Positions 24,912 through 36,922 of a stretch of DNA of 64,000 bases are shown in pieces; position 1 is the first letter of the stretch, and the number at the start of each line of letters is the position of its first letter. The stretch is from Prinia subflava (lineage: Eukaryota > Chordata > Aves > Passeriformes > Cisticolidae). The translations under genes were made by a program, and so were the position numbers. The notes beneath the pieces were generated by a model. The model saw nothing but the letters and a program-made list of their open reading frames with translations, was not told the origin of the DNA and did not search any database. The DNA lies in the NCBI RefSeq assembly GCF_021018805.1, contig NC_086253.1:11720735-11784734 (forward strand), given 5' to 3'.

Positions 24912-25737
24912 GTGGTGCTGTTGCTACAGCAGAAGGAGGGATGGCATCCAGGGGCACCTGGACAAGCACAAGAGCCTCAGGTCCTGGTGCAAGGGGCTGC
25001 ACCCGGGTCGGGCAATCCCAGTCATTAGTGCAGACTTCCAGAAGAACCACTGGAGTGCAGCCCTGCAGAGAAGGGCTTGGGGAATATGATGTAGGAAAAG
25101 CTGGATATGAGTCAGCAGTGTGCACTTGCAGCCCAGAAAGGCAGCTGTATTCTGGGCTGCAACAGAAGAGGAGGAGTCACAGGAGGGGATTCTGCCCTCT
25201 TCTCTGCCCTCGTGACACCCCACCTGGACTGCTGTGGCCATCTCTGGGGGCCCCAGCACAAAAAAAGATGTTGCCCTCTTGGAGTGGGTCCAGAGGAGGC
25301 CACAAAGATGCTCAGAGGGCTTGGAGCACCTCTGCTGTGCAGACGGGCTGAGAGAAGTGGCGTTGTTAAGCCTGGAAAAGAGAAGGCTCTGGGGAGACCT
25401 TCCAGCATCTTCGGAACCCAAAGGGGGCTTGTAACGAAGAGGAGGAAGGACTTTCTACATGGGCACATACTAACAGGACAACAGAAATGGTTCTAAACTG
25501 AAAGAAGATTTAAATTAGATGTTAGGAAGAAATTCTTCACTGTGAAAGGTGGTGAGACAGTGACATAAGTTGCCCTGAGAAACTGTGGATGCCTCATCCC
25601 TGGAAGTGTTCAAGGTCAGGTTGAAGGGGGTCCTGTGCATCCTGATCCCTGCCCATGAGAGGGTGGTTGAAACTGGATGATCTTTAAGCCCCTTCCAAGC
25701 TAAGCCATTCTGTGGTTCTATGATTTTATGATTTTAA
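24912..25737 (+). mobile_element. CR1 LINE fragment, about 825 bp, with ORF2 C-terminal remnant
   Basis: Translating the plus strand in pieces gives the C-terminal part of CR1 ORF2, downstream of the reverse-transcriptase core: MSQQCALAAQK, ALFSALVTPHLDCC and LWGPQHKK, then LLSLEKRRLWGDLPA. The pieces lie in different frames and are interrupted by stops. The 3' end GTGGTTCTATGATTTTATGA carries the CR1 terminal repeats. It is inactive and 5'-truncated. All open frames on both strands in this interval (up to 182 codons) derive from the element. Confidence 0.92.
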
Positions 25738-27111
25738 ACTTTTTCTAAAGTAAGCAGATTTAAGAAGAAATATCAGTTATGTAGAAAACTGTAGATGGTA
25801 AGGGTTTATATAGTCACCAGGTATGCTAAAGATGATGCTGATATTAAACTGTCTTTTGCCATTAGGAGGAATACTACAAAGGCTCCTAAATAACTTTTTT
25901 AGTAGAATAAGAATTGTTACTTCTTAGTTTAAATCTGAAAATATTTTAACTTATACTGTGTCGTGATAATGCTGTCATTACACAATTTAACCCATCTACG
26001 ATGTAATACAAAATTAAATTGTATTATTTAATGACTGTTAGAATCATTCTTCTCCTTCCTTCTACTGAATATATCTTCCTGTAGGCAGATAGTGTGGGGA
26101 GTAGTGGGAGGTAGAAGTGATGCTGTGATTCTCTTCTAGCCTGGTGCAGGCAAACATCCCCAGAGTCCATTGGAAAGCAAGGCAGGACTTGCAGGTTAAT
26201 GCCAGGGGTGGGAATGCCATGCAGAGTCAGGCCAGCCCTAGCAAACAGCACATCTTGTTATGCAAGGCTCTGCTGGCACTTTGTGTTGGCAGGAGGGCAA
26301 AACTGTTCTGTTTCTGTCAGTGTACCACAGCAAAGCAGTCTTTCTGCAGGATGATAAATGACAGATTTTTAATACTTTTTGACACAGATGCGTTAATGCT
26401 GTTGCCGAAGGAATGAAAAAAGTTAATTTTGTTAGATGAAGTCACATTATTGTGTGGCAGGATTTGATTTAGATGGGAAAGATCATATCATGTTATTACT
26501 TATACTACTTATTCATTTGTTTGGGACATTGTTCTTTTGATTGGAAGCAGTTTCCAAAGTTCTTAGCTTTGGGTCATAAATATACAGATATTTGTCCCAT
26601 AGTAAATTTTACTCTCCTTCTACACCTGAATTAATGCAGGAGGGAGTATCTTCTGCTGTGATGACATTCTGGTACAGTAGTAAGCTCTCATATCTCACAG
26701 ATAGATACATAGATTAGCATTTTTAAAAATTGCTGGAGAATTCTGGTTATTCTTGTGACTAGTTGGAACATTGATGTATGCTCTAATTTATACAGAAGAG
26801 AAAGAAAAATGAGGATGCTTTTTGTTCTGTGGTTTACAGGAGTTTGAAGGACAGTTTGTGCAAATATATCAATTTTGTAACAATGAAGCATTTTAGGTAA
26901 GTAGTGTAGCCTTTCTATTTCATGACACAAAAATTTCATAGTGATTTTAGAAGTTGATTTTGTAAGGCAAATGAAATATGGTCTTCATTTTTTCATGATA
27001 ATAAATAAATATACATTCAGATCTGTTAAGCCATTTCATAGAAGGGGCAATTCTTTAAATTTAAAAAGGGTACATTCAGACTAATATAAGGAATTTTTTT
27101 TTTTACAATTA
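25738..27111. other. AT-rich unique DNA
   Basis: No gene or repeat was recognised. A slightly GC-richer 200 bp at about 26120-26320 has no identifiable content. Confidence 0.55.
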
Positions 27112-27306
27112 GGGTGGTGAAATGCCAGAACAGGCTGCACCCAGGGAGTGGTAGATGCCCCATCCCTGGAAACATTCAAGGCCAAGTTGGAAGAGGCTCT
27201 GAGCAACCTGTTCTAGTTGAAAATGGCCCTGCTCATTACAAAGGACATAAAAGGACTAGATGACCCTTAATTAAAGGTCCCTTTTAACCCAAACTGTGCT
27301 GTGTGA
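27112..27306 (+). mobile_element. CR1 LINE 3'-end fragment
   Basis: Plus-oriented CR1 segment with GTGGTAGATGCCCCATCCCT, GGAAACATTCAAGGCCAAGT and GGCTCTGAGCAACCTGTTCT, followed by diverged sequence corresponding to CTAGATGACCCTTAA and CCTTTTAACCCAAACTGTG. A short insertion separates the last two blocks (around 27220-27250). It is non-coding and old. Confidence 0.88.
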
Positions 27307-27703
27307 TGCACAGTGTTAGTCCCTCACATATGTTCCATCCTGTACCTGATATCGGCTACCAATAACTAAAACGAAAGAAGGAAAGCAGCATTTTGTTCAT
27401 CTGCTTGCATTTTCTCCTCCCAGTATTTTTGAGTTTCCTGACTAACTGTCCAGTGTCTTTATATTGCTTAGATCTTTTCACACCTCTTCAGTTTGTGAAA
27501 AAATAAACTGCCTCCTGAGATAAAACTTGAGTCAGATATTCCATTTAATGCTTAAATGGACTGTATTGTAGATGCTTTTGCATAATGCCCTTGGGTCCTG
27601 TAGTAGCTGCTTTGTTTCTCTTGAGTTGTGTAACAGGGAAGTTTGTCCCAGATAGTGAATGATTCTGGGCATATTTACTTCTGCTAGGGTTGGATTGGAT
27701 TTG
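27307..27703. other. Unique DNA between a CR1 fragment and a candidate LTR
   Basis: About 400 bp with no recognised content. Confidence 0.5.
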
Positions 27704-28237
27704 TGTTCTGCAAGACACTGTTTTTCTGAAAATAACTCTGCTATTCTTTGAAAAGAACAGGGCATATGCCTTTATTAATATTCAGCTCTTTATTAAAGTG
27801 ATCAGCTCATTATTAAAATCATCAGCAGGATTGCAAAGTCCGATCGGAGTTTTCCACACTACTGCAGCCATCTGAAGGAGCAGGTGCTGTCCCAGTGGAT
27901 GCTGAGTCCTTGTTCCCATAGAAACAGCTGGCAGTTCTCTCTGGTCAACCATCAGAAGGCAGAGCACTGGCAGTCAGCTCTTTGCCTTCAGGGAAAAGTT
28001 TTAAGAGTTTCCCATTCTCTGCATCAGTCAGCTCAGCTGGCCGGTTCCCATTCCATTCAGGCTCCTCACAGGTCATGGCCAATCTTCAAACCAGGCCAGG
28101 AGGTGCACCCACTCCCCGCTCAGCCAGGGCACTATCCAATTCTCTTCTGACGAATCCAGCTTCCTGTCCTGGGGTGCAGTTTCCCCAAAAAAACCTCCCA
28201 GGATCCACGGGGGCGGCCCTGCCCTATCTGCATATCC

Positions 28238-28253
28238 AAATGCATATGCATTT
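28238..28253. promoter_or_regulatory. 16-bp palindrome with octamer-like core
   Basis: AAATGCATATGCATTT is a perfect palindrome built of two overlapping ATGCATAT motifs, related to POU/octamer sites. A further TGCATAT occurs at 28229. It lies in the promoter-like half of the candidate LTR. Confidence 0.4.
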
Positions 28254-28359
28254 GTCCTGGTCCTAGCCGAAGTTACTCTTGCTAAATGAGGTAGTTACAA
28301 AGGACAATAGGGCTATCTAGGTGTGGGCAGCTTCTTTTCACATTTCAATTAGGTAGGGA

Positions 28360-28378
28360 AAAGTTGCCAGGCAACTTT
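28360..28378. promoter_or_regulatory. RFX X-box palindrome
   Basis: AAAGTTGCCAGGCAACTTT is a perfect 19-bp palindrome around a central A. The core GTTGCC-A-GGCAAC fits the RFX-family X-box consensus GTNRCC(N0-3)RGYAAC with both half-sites ideal. RFX factors control ciliary and MHC class II genes. Whether this copy is bound is unknown. It lies near the 5' end of the candidate minus-strand LTR. Confidence 0.55.
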
Positions 28379-28472
28379 CCTTCAGGGCAGCTCTCCCTGC
28401 TCAGATTGTCTGGGGTGTGGGGGGTGTTACTCTAGCCAGGAGAGGGTCAGTTGTGGGGTGGTTGTTTGTGGT

Positions 28473-28474
<2 letters not shown>

Positions 28475-28503
<29 letters not shown>
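28475..28503 (+). repeat. Poly(T) tract, 29 bases
   Basis: An uninterrupted run of 29 T lies just right of the candidate LTR-like block. It could be the poly(A) tail of a minus-strand retroelement extending rightwards, but I find no recognisable element or target duplication there, so I list it as a homopolymer. Confidence 0.9.
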
Positions 28504-31500
28504 CGTTCCTAACATTCTTGAAAAGCATAGAGCAGCTTTCCAGTGGAATTCTGGTGTGTCTCATACTCAGTCAAAAAGTAGTAATCCAGCATAGTTCAGT
28601 GTTCATGTCCCTCGCTGAGTGCTCTGAGCTGCAGCGGGGTTGGTGCTTGTCACCAAAAAGGAAACACACTACTCCATAAATGAATGAAATGCAATTCACT
28701 CTTCTGCCAGAAAGTGCTCCTTGCTTGTTTGAAAGATAATCCAAAGCACCAGTCCCAAATATCTTTTTCTCCCAATACATACATATCCCAATAGTTCAGA
28801 TAACCTCCCAACCTGATCATTGGACTATAATCTCTGTTTTGCTGACAGATTTCTAAGATAGTTAGAGACCTTGCAGATGGAGAGCCAGATCTAAAATTTA
28901 CATTTTCTAGAAATGCAGAAAGTTGCTTTCTCTTAAATAAGTGTTTCAAATGAAATGAATTAACTGTTTAAAAATAGCAAAACTCAACTGCTCTGAATTT
29001 CCTCTGTGATGTTTCACAATGACACTGTGTAATAAACTACCATGGAGGTCAAAAGCAAAGTTCTTAATGTTCTTGATGTAGCCAGGAAGTTCATAAAATT
29101 ATTCAGAGCAGGATCTGCATACTGTCCAAAGGTAGCAGCATAACCAGGACAGAAAATAGGCTCTTTATTAGTTTCTTCTTCCTACCTGAATTATGTGTGT
29201 CTGTAAGAAAATTTTAAATTAAAATAAGACACATTGTGAATCAAGTGTTTGACTTCTAAATATCCTTTACTGGAGGAATTCAGTTACTTACTCTAATTAC
29301 CAGTAAGATTTTATGTGGCAAAGGACTGTTTTTCACTTCCCTCTGTTACTTTGTAGTTTAGGAAGCATTTATTTTTCCTTTTAAAGGATACATTTGATAG
29401 AAGGAAATTACTTTACAGAAATGCTCTATTGTAATTCTGCTTTTATAACCTATTACCATTTAAGTGTTTTATTTTTTACAGTCAAGCCGTTTCTCAGGAG
29501 TACTTAAATTTTTATTCCTCCTGCACTTTAAAAACATTAGCATGGATTATGTCCTCTTGAAATACTGACAAAGCCTTTTGGGGGCATTAGTGTTGTAAGG
29601 TGTGGCAGTAGTGCATTCTGCATCTCAGCTGCATGCTGCTGTTCAAGAATGGCTTGCCATAGAAGTATGTGGTGTTTTTGTAGTACTGAAATATTGATAG
29701 AGTTTTACACCAGTCATCTCAGTTGATTTTTGAGAGGGTTGGGAAAGGCTGGAGGGATGTGATGTTGGTAATGCCAAGGCCAGAAAAGTGCCCCTAGAAA
29801 TACCAGACTTGAGAGCTGCTGATGCCTCACCTTGCCTGAGAGAATTCCTGTTTCCACTGTACATAATGGTCTTAATTTCTTTGGACAGAGGATTTCTGAT
29901 GATAACCCTGATGCTTCTCAGGATTTCATCAGATTAGTTCACACTTACGGGAAGCTCCTAGAGCGTTCCTGGTTGTGCTGGCATATGTGAACTGTTCGAT
30001 TACGCAGGCAAATTGAAAGAAAACTTGGCAAGAGCAAAGCTGCAACAACACTACTGACAATATTTCTCTCCACTATAAATCATCAATAATGTAAAAATTC
30101 ATCTTACCAAGTGTATGGTTTTGTTGCTGTTATTAGGAAAGCTCAGTGATCTTCAAATATTTGGAAACTCTTGATTTTTTTTCTTGTTTTTTTTCTTAAT
30201 CTCCTGTTAGCTTATAATGTAAAGGTCCAGTACCAGAACAGGGTCTTCTTCAGAGCTGAGAATATTGCCCAGATCTTAACAGGTTTTAAGAAAGATTTAG
30301 AGAACCTTTTGTACTCACTTACTTTTAGATATATTTTCTGGAGGTTTCTCAGCAAGACCCAATATAATGAGAAATAATATGTTTAAGACATTGGAAAATG
30401 TCTTAAATGAGGAAATACTACACTCAGTCAGGCAAAGTAAAGTTTTCAGAAGACACTAGAAACTCTGAAACTTATTTAGAGGTTTTGTTATTTAGGATTT
30501 TGTTATCTATCCATCTCTACCAAAAGAGGTAATTTACATGCAGAAAACAATCATAAAGTTAGTTCGCATTTACAGCAGCTTTAACCCAACAACTCTCTGT
30601 GTAGATGGTTACATGAAAATAGGAATAAATCTGCTCAGCTAGTGAAAAGGAGGTAATAATTAGACAAAGTATTCTAATATATTTAATAGAACTCCCTTTC
30701 ATATCTTTCAATAAGTGAAAAATAGGTAATGCTGCAAATACAAGTGTATTATACACTACTGGGATCAGTCATGCAAAAATGTAATTGAAAATTAGCTTCT
30801 GCTGTAAAGTGGAGCTTCTGAAGAGTTGTGAGCTGAATGCGTGCCAGACACTGCAGGAGGTCGTAAATGTGTGACTTGATTCTTATGTGGTGCTGGTATA
30901 AAATAAAAGGAACTCACCGTGTCAGGGGGCAGCCTGCCAGTGAAAAGCAGATTGAAAATTGTCTCATTAACCAAGTTCATCAGCACCTGTTCTGGCAGTT
31001 TTGGAGCAGTTTTTAAAGCAGAGAATAAACCTGACTGGTTGGTTATTGTGGTTTCTTCGCCTTTGGGCTACCAGTCTTCCCAGTTAGGAAAATCCTTATG
31101 TTCACAACAGCTGTCTGTCTTCCACACTAAGCAAACCCACAAAAAATGTCCCCCCTACACCCTTCTTTTCATCAAAGGGGTTCCAGTTAGAAATACTGTG
31201 GAAATCCAAGAAACCAAGTCCATCTTGAATTGCAGAAATGCTAGTTGTTCAGTTGGTAAGATCCTGGGCAATAAATAATCTCTCAAGGTGCGGGGTGAAT
31301 CTCCTTAAGCTTTTTGTTAGTTTGAAACACTTTGACTTGTATGTTATTTCTTCAGAAGTCCACTCTGTAAAATGTTTTGTACACCAAGGGAATTTGTTTT
31401 TATGTGTGCACCCAGAAATAAACCTTTTTTTTGTAACAGACAATTATTGTGTGATGTATTTTTTTTGCTTCTGGTCTCTTTTCAGGGCTGGCAGCTAGTT

Positions 31501-32130
31501 AGGGAGAGCAGGAGGTACAAAGGTGTGTTATGTGTATAAGGGGAAATAGATGAAATAAATTATTTGAGAAAAAAGATTTCAGGTTTTGTTACTGGCCTCT
31601 AATGAAGAGATGTTACTATGTATTTTTAAAGGCTACCACTTTAAAATCCCTGCAGGAACTCAGTATTTGGGGTCAGGATAAGTGCATATGTGTTCCAGTG
31701 TAATTCAAAGATTTCAGGCTTTTTATGTGAAAGGCTAGGTTTGTGATTTATGTTTGCACTGTATCAAGGGCAAGTGATCAAAGTATCAGTTATGTTTTTC
31801 TCCAGAGTGCTTATGACCTAATTATCCTTCAGTCATGCAATTCTGGTGCTTTAAATTGAACATCCTACACAAGGAAACACCCTCACAGCAACTGCAGATA
31901 GTAATTTGAACTCTTGAAAATGTAATACATATTCCTCTTGTTTAGGGGATGATTTATTTGCCTAAGACTTCTTTGATGATGGAAAATTTTGAGGCCTTGC
32001 CTTGCTACTTAGCAATGTTATGACTATTTTATATCCTATCTATAGCCTTGTAGGGAATACTGCACTCTCCTAACTCTTTCTAAAGCCAGCTGAATTGGTT
32101 CGCAACTTCAGCAATGAGATCAGCTTTAGC

Positions 32131-32149
32131 TTTTTTTTTTTTTTTTTTT
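32131..32149 (+). repeat. Poly(T) tract, 19 bases
   Basis: An uninterrupted T run in AT-rich sequence, with no associated element seen. Confidence 0.85.
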
Positions 32150-32381
32150 CTCAAATTCTGCTGGACATGAGGATAAAAGCTTAATGTGGTGTTGTGAATC
32201 TGTATGAAACCAGTCACTTAAATATACTGTAGGGAAAGTATGCTGATGCATTAAAGTTCGCTGGATACCACTAGTAGCTGCAAATACTAGCAGTGAATCT
32301 GCTGGTTCTCACAGGGTTGTCCCAGAGGGCTTTCTCCTTCCTCTCCTTTCTAAATGATAGATACCTTTACACCTTTGCCTG

Positions 32382-32398
32382 CTCTCTCTCTCTCTCTC
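32382..32398 (+). repeat. (CT)n microsatellite
   Basis: About eight CT dinucleotides in a row, a short candidate microsatellite. Confidence 0.85.
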
Positions 32399-34976
32399 AT
32401 GCTGTTCTCAGTTTTAGCTATTTGACCAGCCTCACGTTTTCTTCTAAGCACCACTGCAGATTCAGGAGTCTTTCACATAACAGGAGATACAACTCCTGTA
32501 AATCAATGGCAATCTTAATGGGCAACTGAGCAGACAAACTGTATCTCTATTGCTTTTTGGTCTATTTTATGCTGATGCAAGTTGTACATGAAGATCGGGA
32601 CTTTTATTTTTAAAAAGGTGCAATTCTGCAAGCAAAATATTAGCAAAGATAATATTGAAGAAGCAGCTAGACTTTTATGCAAAAGTAATAGGATCTAATG
32701 ATATGTCAGCAGGTGTGGAGTTGAAAATACAAGTAATTTGTTTTTCATTTGTTTTTTCATTTCCATAATCCGGCTCTGTAAAGCAAATGAAATCTTTGTA
32801 ATTAATTGTTAAAAATTAGAGAGAATGGAATGGACTAAACCTCAGACGTGCTCTGAATTTTGGATTTTTTTTGCTGTGAAAATGGTTTGAGAGCTAAAAG
32901 TGTTCTTCTGTATTTTTAGCAGTGAGTTATACTACTTCATCCTAATATATGTCTTAGGATTTTGATTTTCCTTTGGTCCCAAAGACAGAATTTTGTAGTT
33001 GTTGGGTGAGTTTATTCATAATGTGAAAAGCAGTTAGAAATAAAATATGGTGATATCTTCAGACAAAACAGCCTCAATGTGCCAACTTTTGAGAAAGATT
33101 CTAAGTATCTTTACACTCACACATCGTGTTTACTGTAGTAAAGTCTAATGGGCTATTAAGAGAGGAAAGTTAATGCAAATAAGAAATTTGTGCCTTACCT
33201 CAAGCAGAAGTAAGGCTTTCATAACAAGATTAGTAACAGTTGTTGTTGATGAGATTTAATGGGATTGTCCTAGTTTGTTCTTTCACAGACTACTTATGTA
33301 ATCTTGGGGAAGTTTTAAATTCTTTCTTTGCCTCAGTTCCCTATTCAGAGGATTCCTCATAGGAAATATAAGCAATGTCTTCTTTACTTTGTTTGTTTGT
33401 TTTATTGAACCTTTCAGGAAAAGATATATGTATTTACATATATGTGTATATTTAAAAAAAACAAACACTTTTTATGTATTTAAAAAACCAAACAACTTTT
33501 CACAGCTTTTCTTGCTTCAATTCTCTTCTAGTGAAGTTTCAAGGTGTTAGGGCTTAAGATTTCAATTGAAATAGGGTGAGAGAAGCTGTAAGACAATGTG
33601 ATTTGTATGAAAACTTGTGTTTTTTGGGTGTAAGGTGATGGTAATTTTGCTGATTCTAATTATCAAGGTATGTGAATTGTTACTCACCTTACTGTTTTCC
33701 TTTTTTTTCCCATCAGCTCTGGCAATATGAGTTTTAAACCTTTCTTATTTTTTCAGAAAATTAAACAGCCCTGATAAATGTGATGGAGTAAGAAAAATTG
33801 TGCTGTACCTTAGCTAAGGATTTTTTTAAGCCTTCACTAAGAAGTAGTTCCAGTGATCTTCAGAAAAAGGCCTCAAGGTATGAGTGGAAAAAACAAGGTG
33901 TATCAAACAGGACTTGGTATTCCTACAGCTTTAAGGAATCTGCTGTATAAATTACTGTCAGATTGCTTTTTCTTTTCCCTTTTGTGGCTTTTTTTCTATG
34001 CGTTTCAACATGACAACTTGACATGATAATACAAAGATTGTAACCAGTGTTTAGGTAGTTATTTCATCCTTCCTCTTCCCAAAGTGTGCTTTAATGTCCA
34101 TTTTTTTTTAAACTAAAAATAGGCTTGTTCTCTGTTGTTATCCAATGAAAAAACTGCATAAAGAGTTTGGTTGGAAACAGAAAAAAACCTGACAGCACAG
34201 GTTTTTTCAGGTGGTACTTTTAAGAGAAAATCATTAAAACTTCATTTGGTAAAACTCATATTTGTAAGAGATATTCTAAACCAAAACTCATAAATCATCT
34301 TCTGCTAATGTCTCTGTCATTCAATAACTTGTATCTTATTAAAATAATCAGATTTATGAAAAACAAAATATAAATTAAGGTGAGGTTTGTTTTTTGTTTT
34401 TCTTTTTTTTCCCTTTAGTAAAACACTGAATGTTTGCAGCTGAACCACTGGAATACTGGAAGCCTGCTCTTGTAGTACTGGCTGTAATGCACAGATCCTT
34501 AGTCTAATACCTGCTCTCAGATAATGAACAGAACCATAATGTGTGAGAGACAGAAGCAAAAACCTTAAGTAAAGTCCATTGTAATCTTGAGCTGACCCAT
34601 TTTTATATGTTTTTGTGACAATTAAAGAGAAGTGATACTGTGTAATAATGAATTTTATTTTAACACAACATGTGGTCTCTCCTGAGCATTGTGAAGCTGA
34701 GTCTGGGGTAAGAAAGAATTAAAGGCAGGACAAGAATATAGGACTTACTCTTCCCACTTACTCCAGCTATTGCAGCTTAGTGGTTTTGTGTACTGAATGT
34801 GATTTATTTGTATTTAGAAGCCATCACTGGATTGTTTTTCTCCAGAAATCTGTCCATTCTCCCTCTCAAACCATATACATTTCTAGAGCAACAGGTCCTT
34901 TTAATTGTTTTCACATTACTGCCTGTTCTAAGTTTGCACCCTACTGTACTTTTTTCCTAGAAGAGAATGGCCTGTT

Positions 34977-35014
34977 GATTCTTAAACATCTATATGATTC
35001 TTAAACATCTATAT
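34977..35014 (+). repeat. 19-bp exact tandem duplication
   Basis: GATTCTTAAACATCTATAT occurs twice with no spacer (34977-34995 and 34996-35014). The identical copies indicate a recent duplication. Confidence 0.9.
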
Positions 35015-36900
35015 GAATCCTCTGAATCACTTCTGAGCTTAAGAGATCTACACAAATTTTTCTTGCATGGGACCTCTTCCATAATTTTGCCTCATTTTTG
35101 CTCTTTTGCTTTTTCTTACATTTATCCCAAGGTATCTGCTATTGCACTAGTACCCAGTTAGTATCAGAAAAAGTGTGCTACACTATTTGCTCTTGGTCTG
35201 AGCCACTCTGGTTATGCTTATGTTCTTCAAGAGCCTGTGTTCTTGTCTATCATTGCATATTGCATAAAAATACAGATGGTGAATCTGTGAGTAATTTAGA
35301 AAAAAAATACAGAAGAAAAACTCTGGTTCTCCCACCTACAGTAAAGTTTACCAAGGTTTATATTTGACAAGAGTTGGTTCTGTGTTCACTAAATGCTCAT
35401 GTTTGGGCCAATGGTTTGATTGACCAGACTGCTACTTGGATATTACACAGATTTTGGTAATTTTTTAAAGACATAGTATCCTAAATTGATTTCTTCTGAC
35501 TTACTTGCTATGACAGAAAAATTCTAGGAGGTCTTTCTTGTGTGATGACTTTCACTGAATGTTGGTAATTTCTTTCTGTCCTTTCTGTTCACATGTAAAT
35601 GGGAGTAATGCAGTAAGACTTTTGGCAGGCTGTACACAGGCAATGAAGATCTGCAAGCTGTTCATATCTGAAAAAATATATAAGATAATTTTTGTATTGG
35701 TTTCTTTATTCCTATTGCATATCTTTCCAGCTTATGTCTTTGTAGCAAAGATGCAATGTTATTTTGGCGAGGGCTGGTGAAAGGAAGGGAATACTTTAGA
35801 CTCTGTGTACTTTTCATTCTGAAACACTTCAAAACTTTTTTTTTGACGTTATGTATGTTGGTTTTTTGTGGATTTTTATTTTTTGATAGGTATTGAAAAT
35901 CCTATCATGTCTCTTTTTCATTTATTAGCATTACTGTGGAAGTGACATAATTTCCTTGAATTTACAGCTCTTAGGCTTTAATATGTGACCTCTGATTTTT
36001 AGGATCTCTTAAAAATTTTTTCTCTCTTCAAATTAATTTCCTTCTTATAATTTGAAAACTAATTTTACTTGGAGCTTCCAGTAAGAAAGATGCCCTAGAT
36101 GGTATTATAGTTATGAAAAAACAATGCTGTGCACCATTCGTTAAAATCCATTCTATATTTAGAAAAAATACTATATAGTCTAAATACTTAGTATGAAAAT
36201 TTTGCTGTGTGATTTGACTGTCATGTTTGCTGTTTTGACAGCACTGTTCTTTATATTCTTTATGTATGATTTGTTGACAATTGAATATTGGCATTCCTAT
36301 GATAGATCTTTTATCTTTCTAGTCATGCTCTGATGTTTCAAATGGTAATGTCTGAAATTTCATTCAGTATTCCAGTTTATTTCAGAGAGTCTGATTCTGG
36401 ATTTCTTGAGATTAATGGTTTAAAAGGCTGCTCTTTCTTGCATTAGAGACACAATGGCAAGAGAGAAAATAAAGGAGTTGGATGCCTGTAGCACAGTTGA
36501 TACCAATATGCGATGATCTGGCAGATGCTGGCTGTGGGCATTTTATTTCTCATGTATCTATTCTTACACATTATTAACCTTTTTGGTCAGGGCAAAATGG
36601 TTTTGAATGTTGCAGTCTTCATAGAGGTGGTACAGTTTTCTACCAGTCTATCTACATAAGAAAGAAACAGAGCTTGATTGGCTATTTATTTATTTTTGTC
36701 TTTGCATTTTACAGACAAAGGAAGACCAAAGTGCTGCCAACATTATTTGCAGTATTTGTCCAGCTTCTCCATATCTAAGTTATTTTAGTATCCAAATACA
36801 GACATTTCATTGGACAATATCTTAGCTTTGAGCAATGAGGAACCATTAATGTCAGTAGTAAGCCCTCCAATTTCTTTTGCATGTGGTAGATCCTTGTTGA

Positions 36901-36922
36901 ACACAAGATCGGGATCTTGTGT
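36901..36922. repeat. Perfect 10-bp inverted repeat
   Basis: Arms ACACAAGATC and GATCTTGTGT are separated by only GG. The arrangement could be a short cruciform or a palindromic protein site. Confidence 0.7.

Larger units (their letters stand above)
27704..28403 (-). mobile_element. Candidate LTR-like element (ERVK-like?), minus strand
   Basis: A GC-richer 700-bp block stands out from its AT-rich surroundings. Read on the minus strand it starts TGAGCAGGGAGAG, has a TTAAAAC box near 28000, two AATAAA signals (27789-27794 and 27771-27776, seen as TTTATT on the plus strand), and could end in ...CAGAACA at 27704. That order, promoter-like U3 then polyadenylation signals then a short U5, fits a solo LTR. 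The flanking 6-mers, GATTTG on the left and GATTGT on the right, are similar but not identical, so the ends are unproven. It could instead be a unique regulatory region. No retroviral coding remnant adjoins it. Confidence 0.4.

Noticed and set aside
24803..25351. 182-codon plus-strand frame and the minus-strand frames overlapping it
   Set aside because: Almost the whole stretch is CR1 sequence in a non-native frame, and the real CR1 protein remnants lie in other frames.
28650..28949. Minus-strand 99-codon frame as a retrocopied gene ending in the poly(T) tract
   Set aside because: No resemblance to a known protein, no polyadenylation signal next to the tract and no target duplication seen.
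31470..31532. Acceptor-like TCTGGTCTCTTTTCAG followed by an AAAG/GTGTGT donor as a tiny coding exon
   Set aside because: The enclosed piece is only about 35-40 bases, the peptide is unremarkable and such signal pairs are expected by chance in T-rich DNA.
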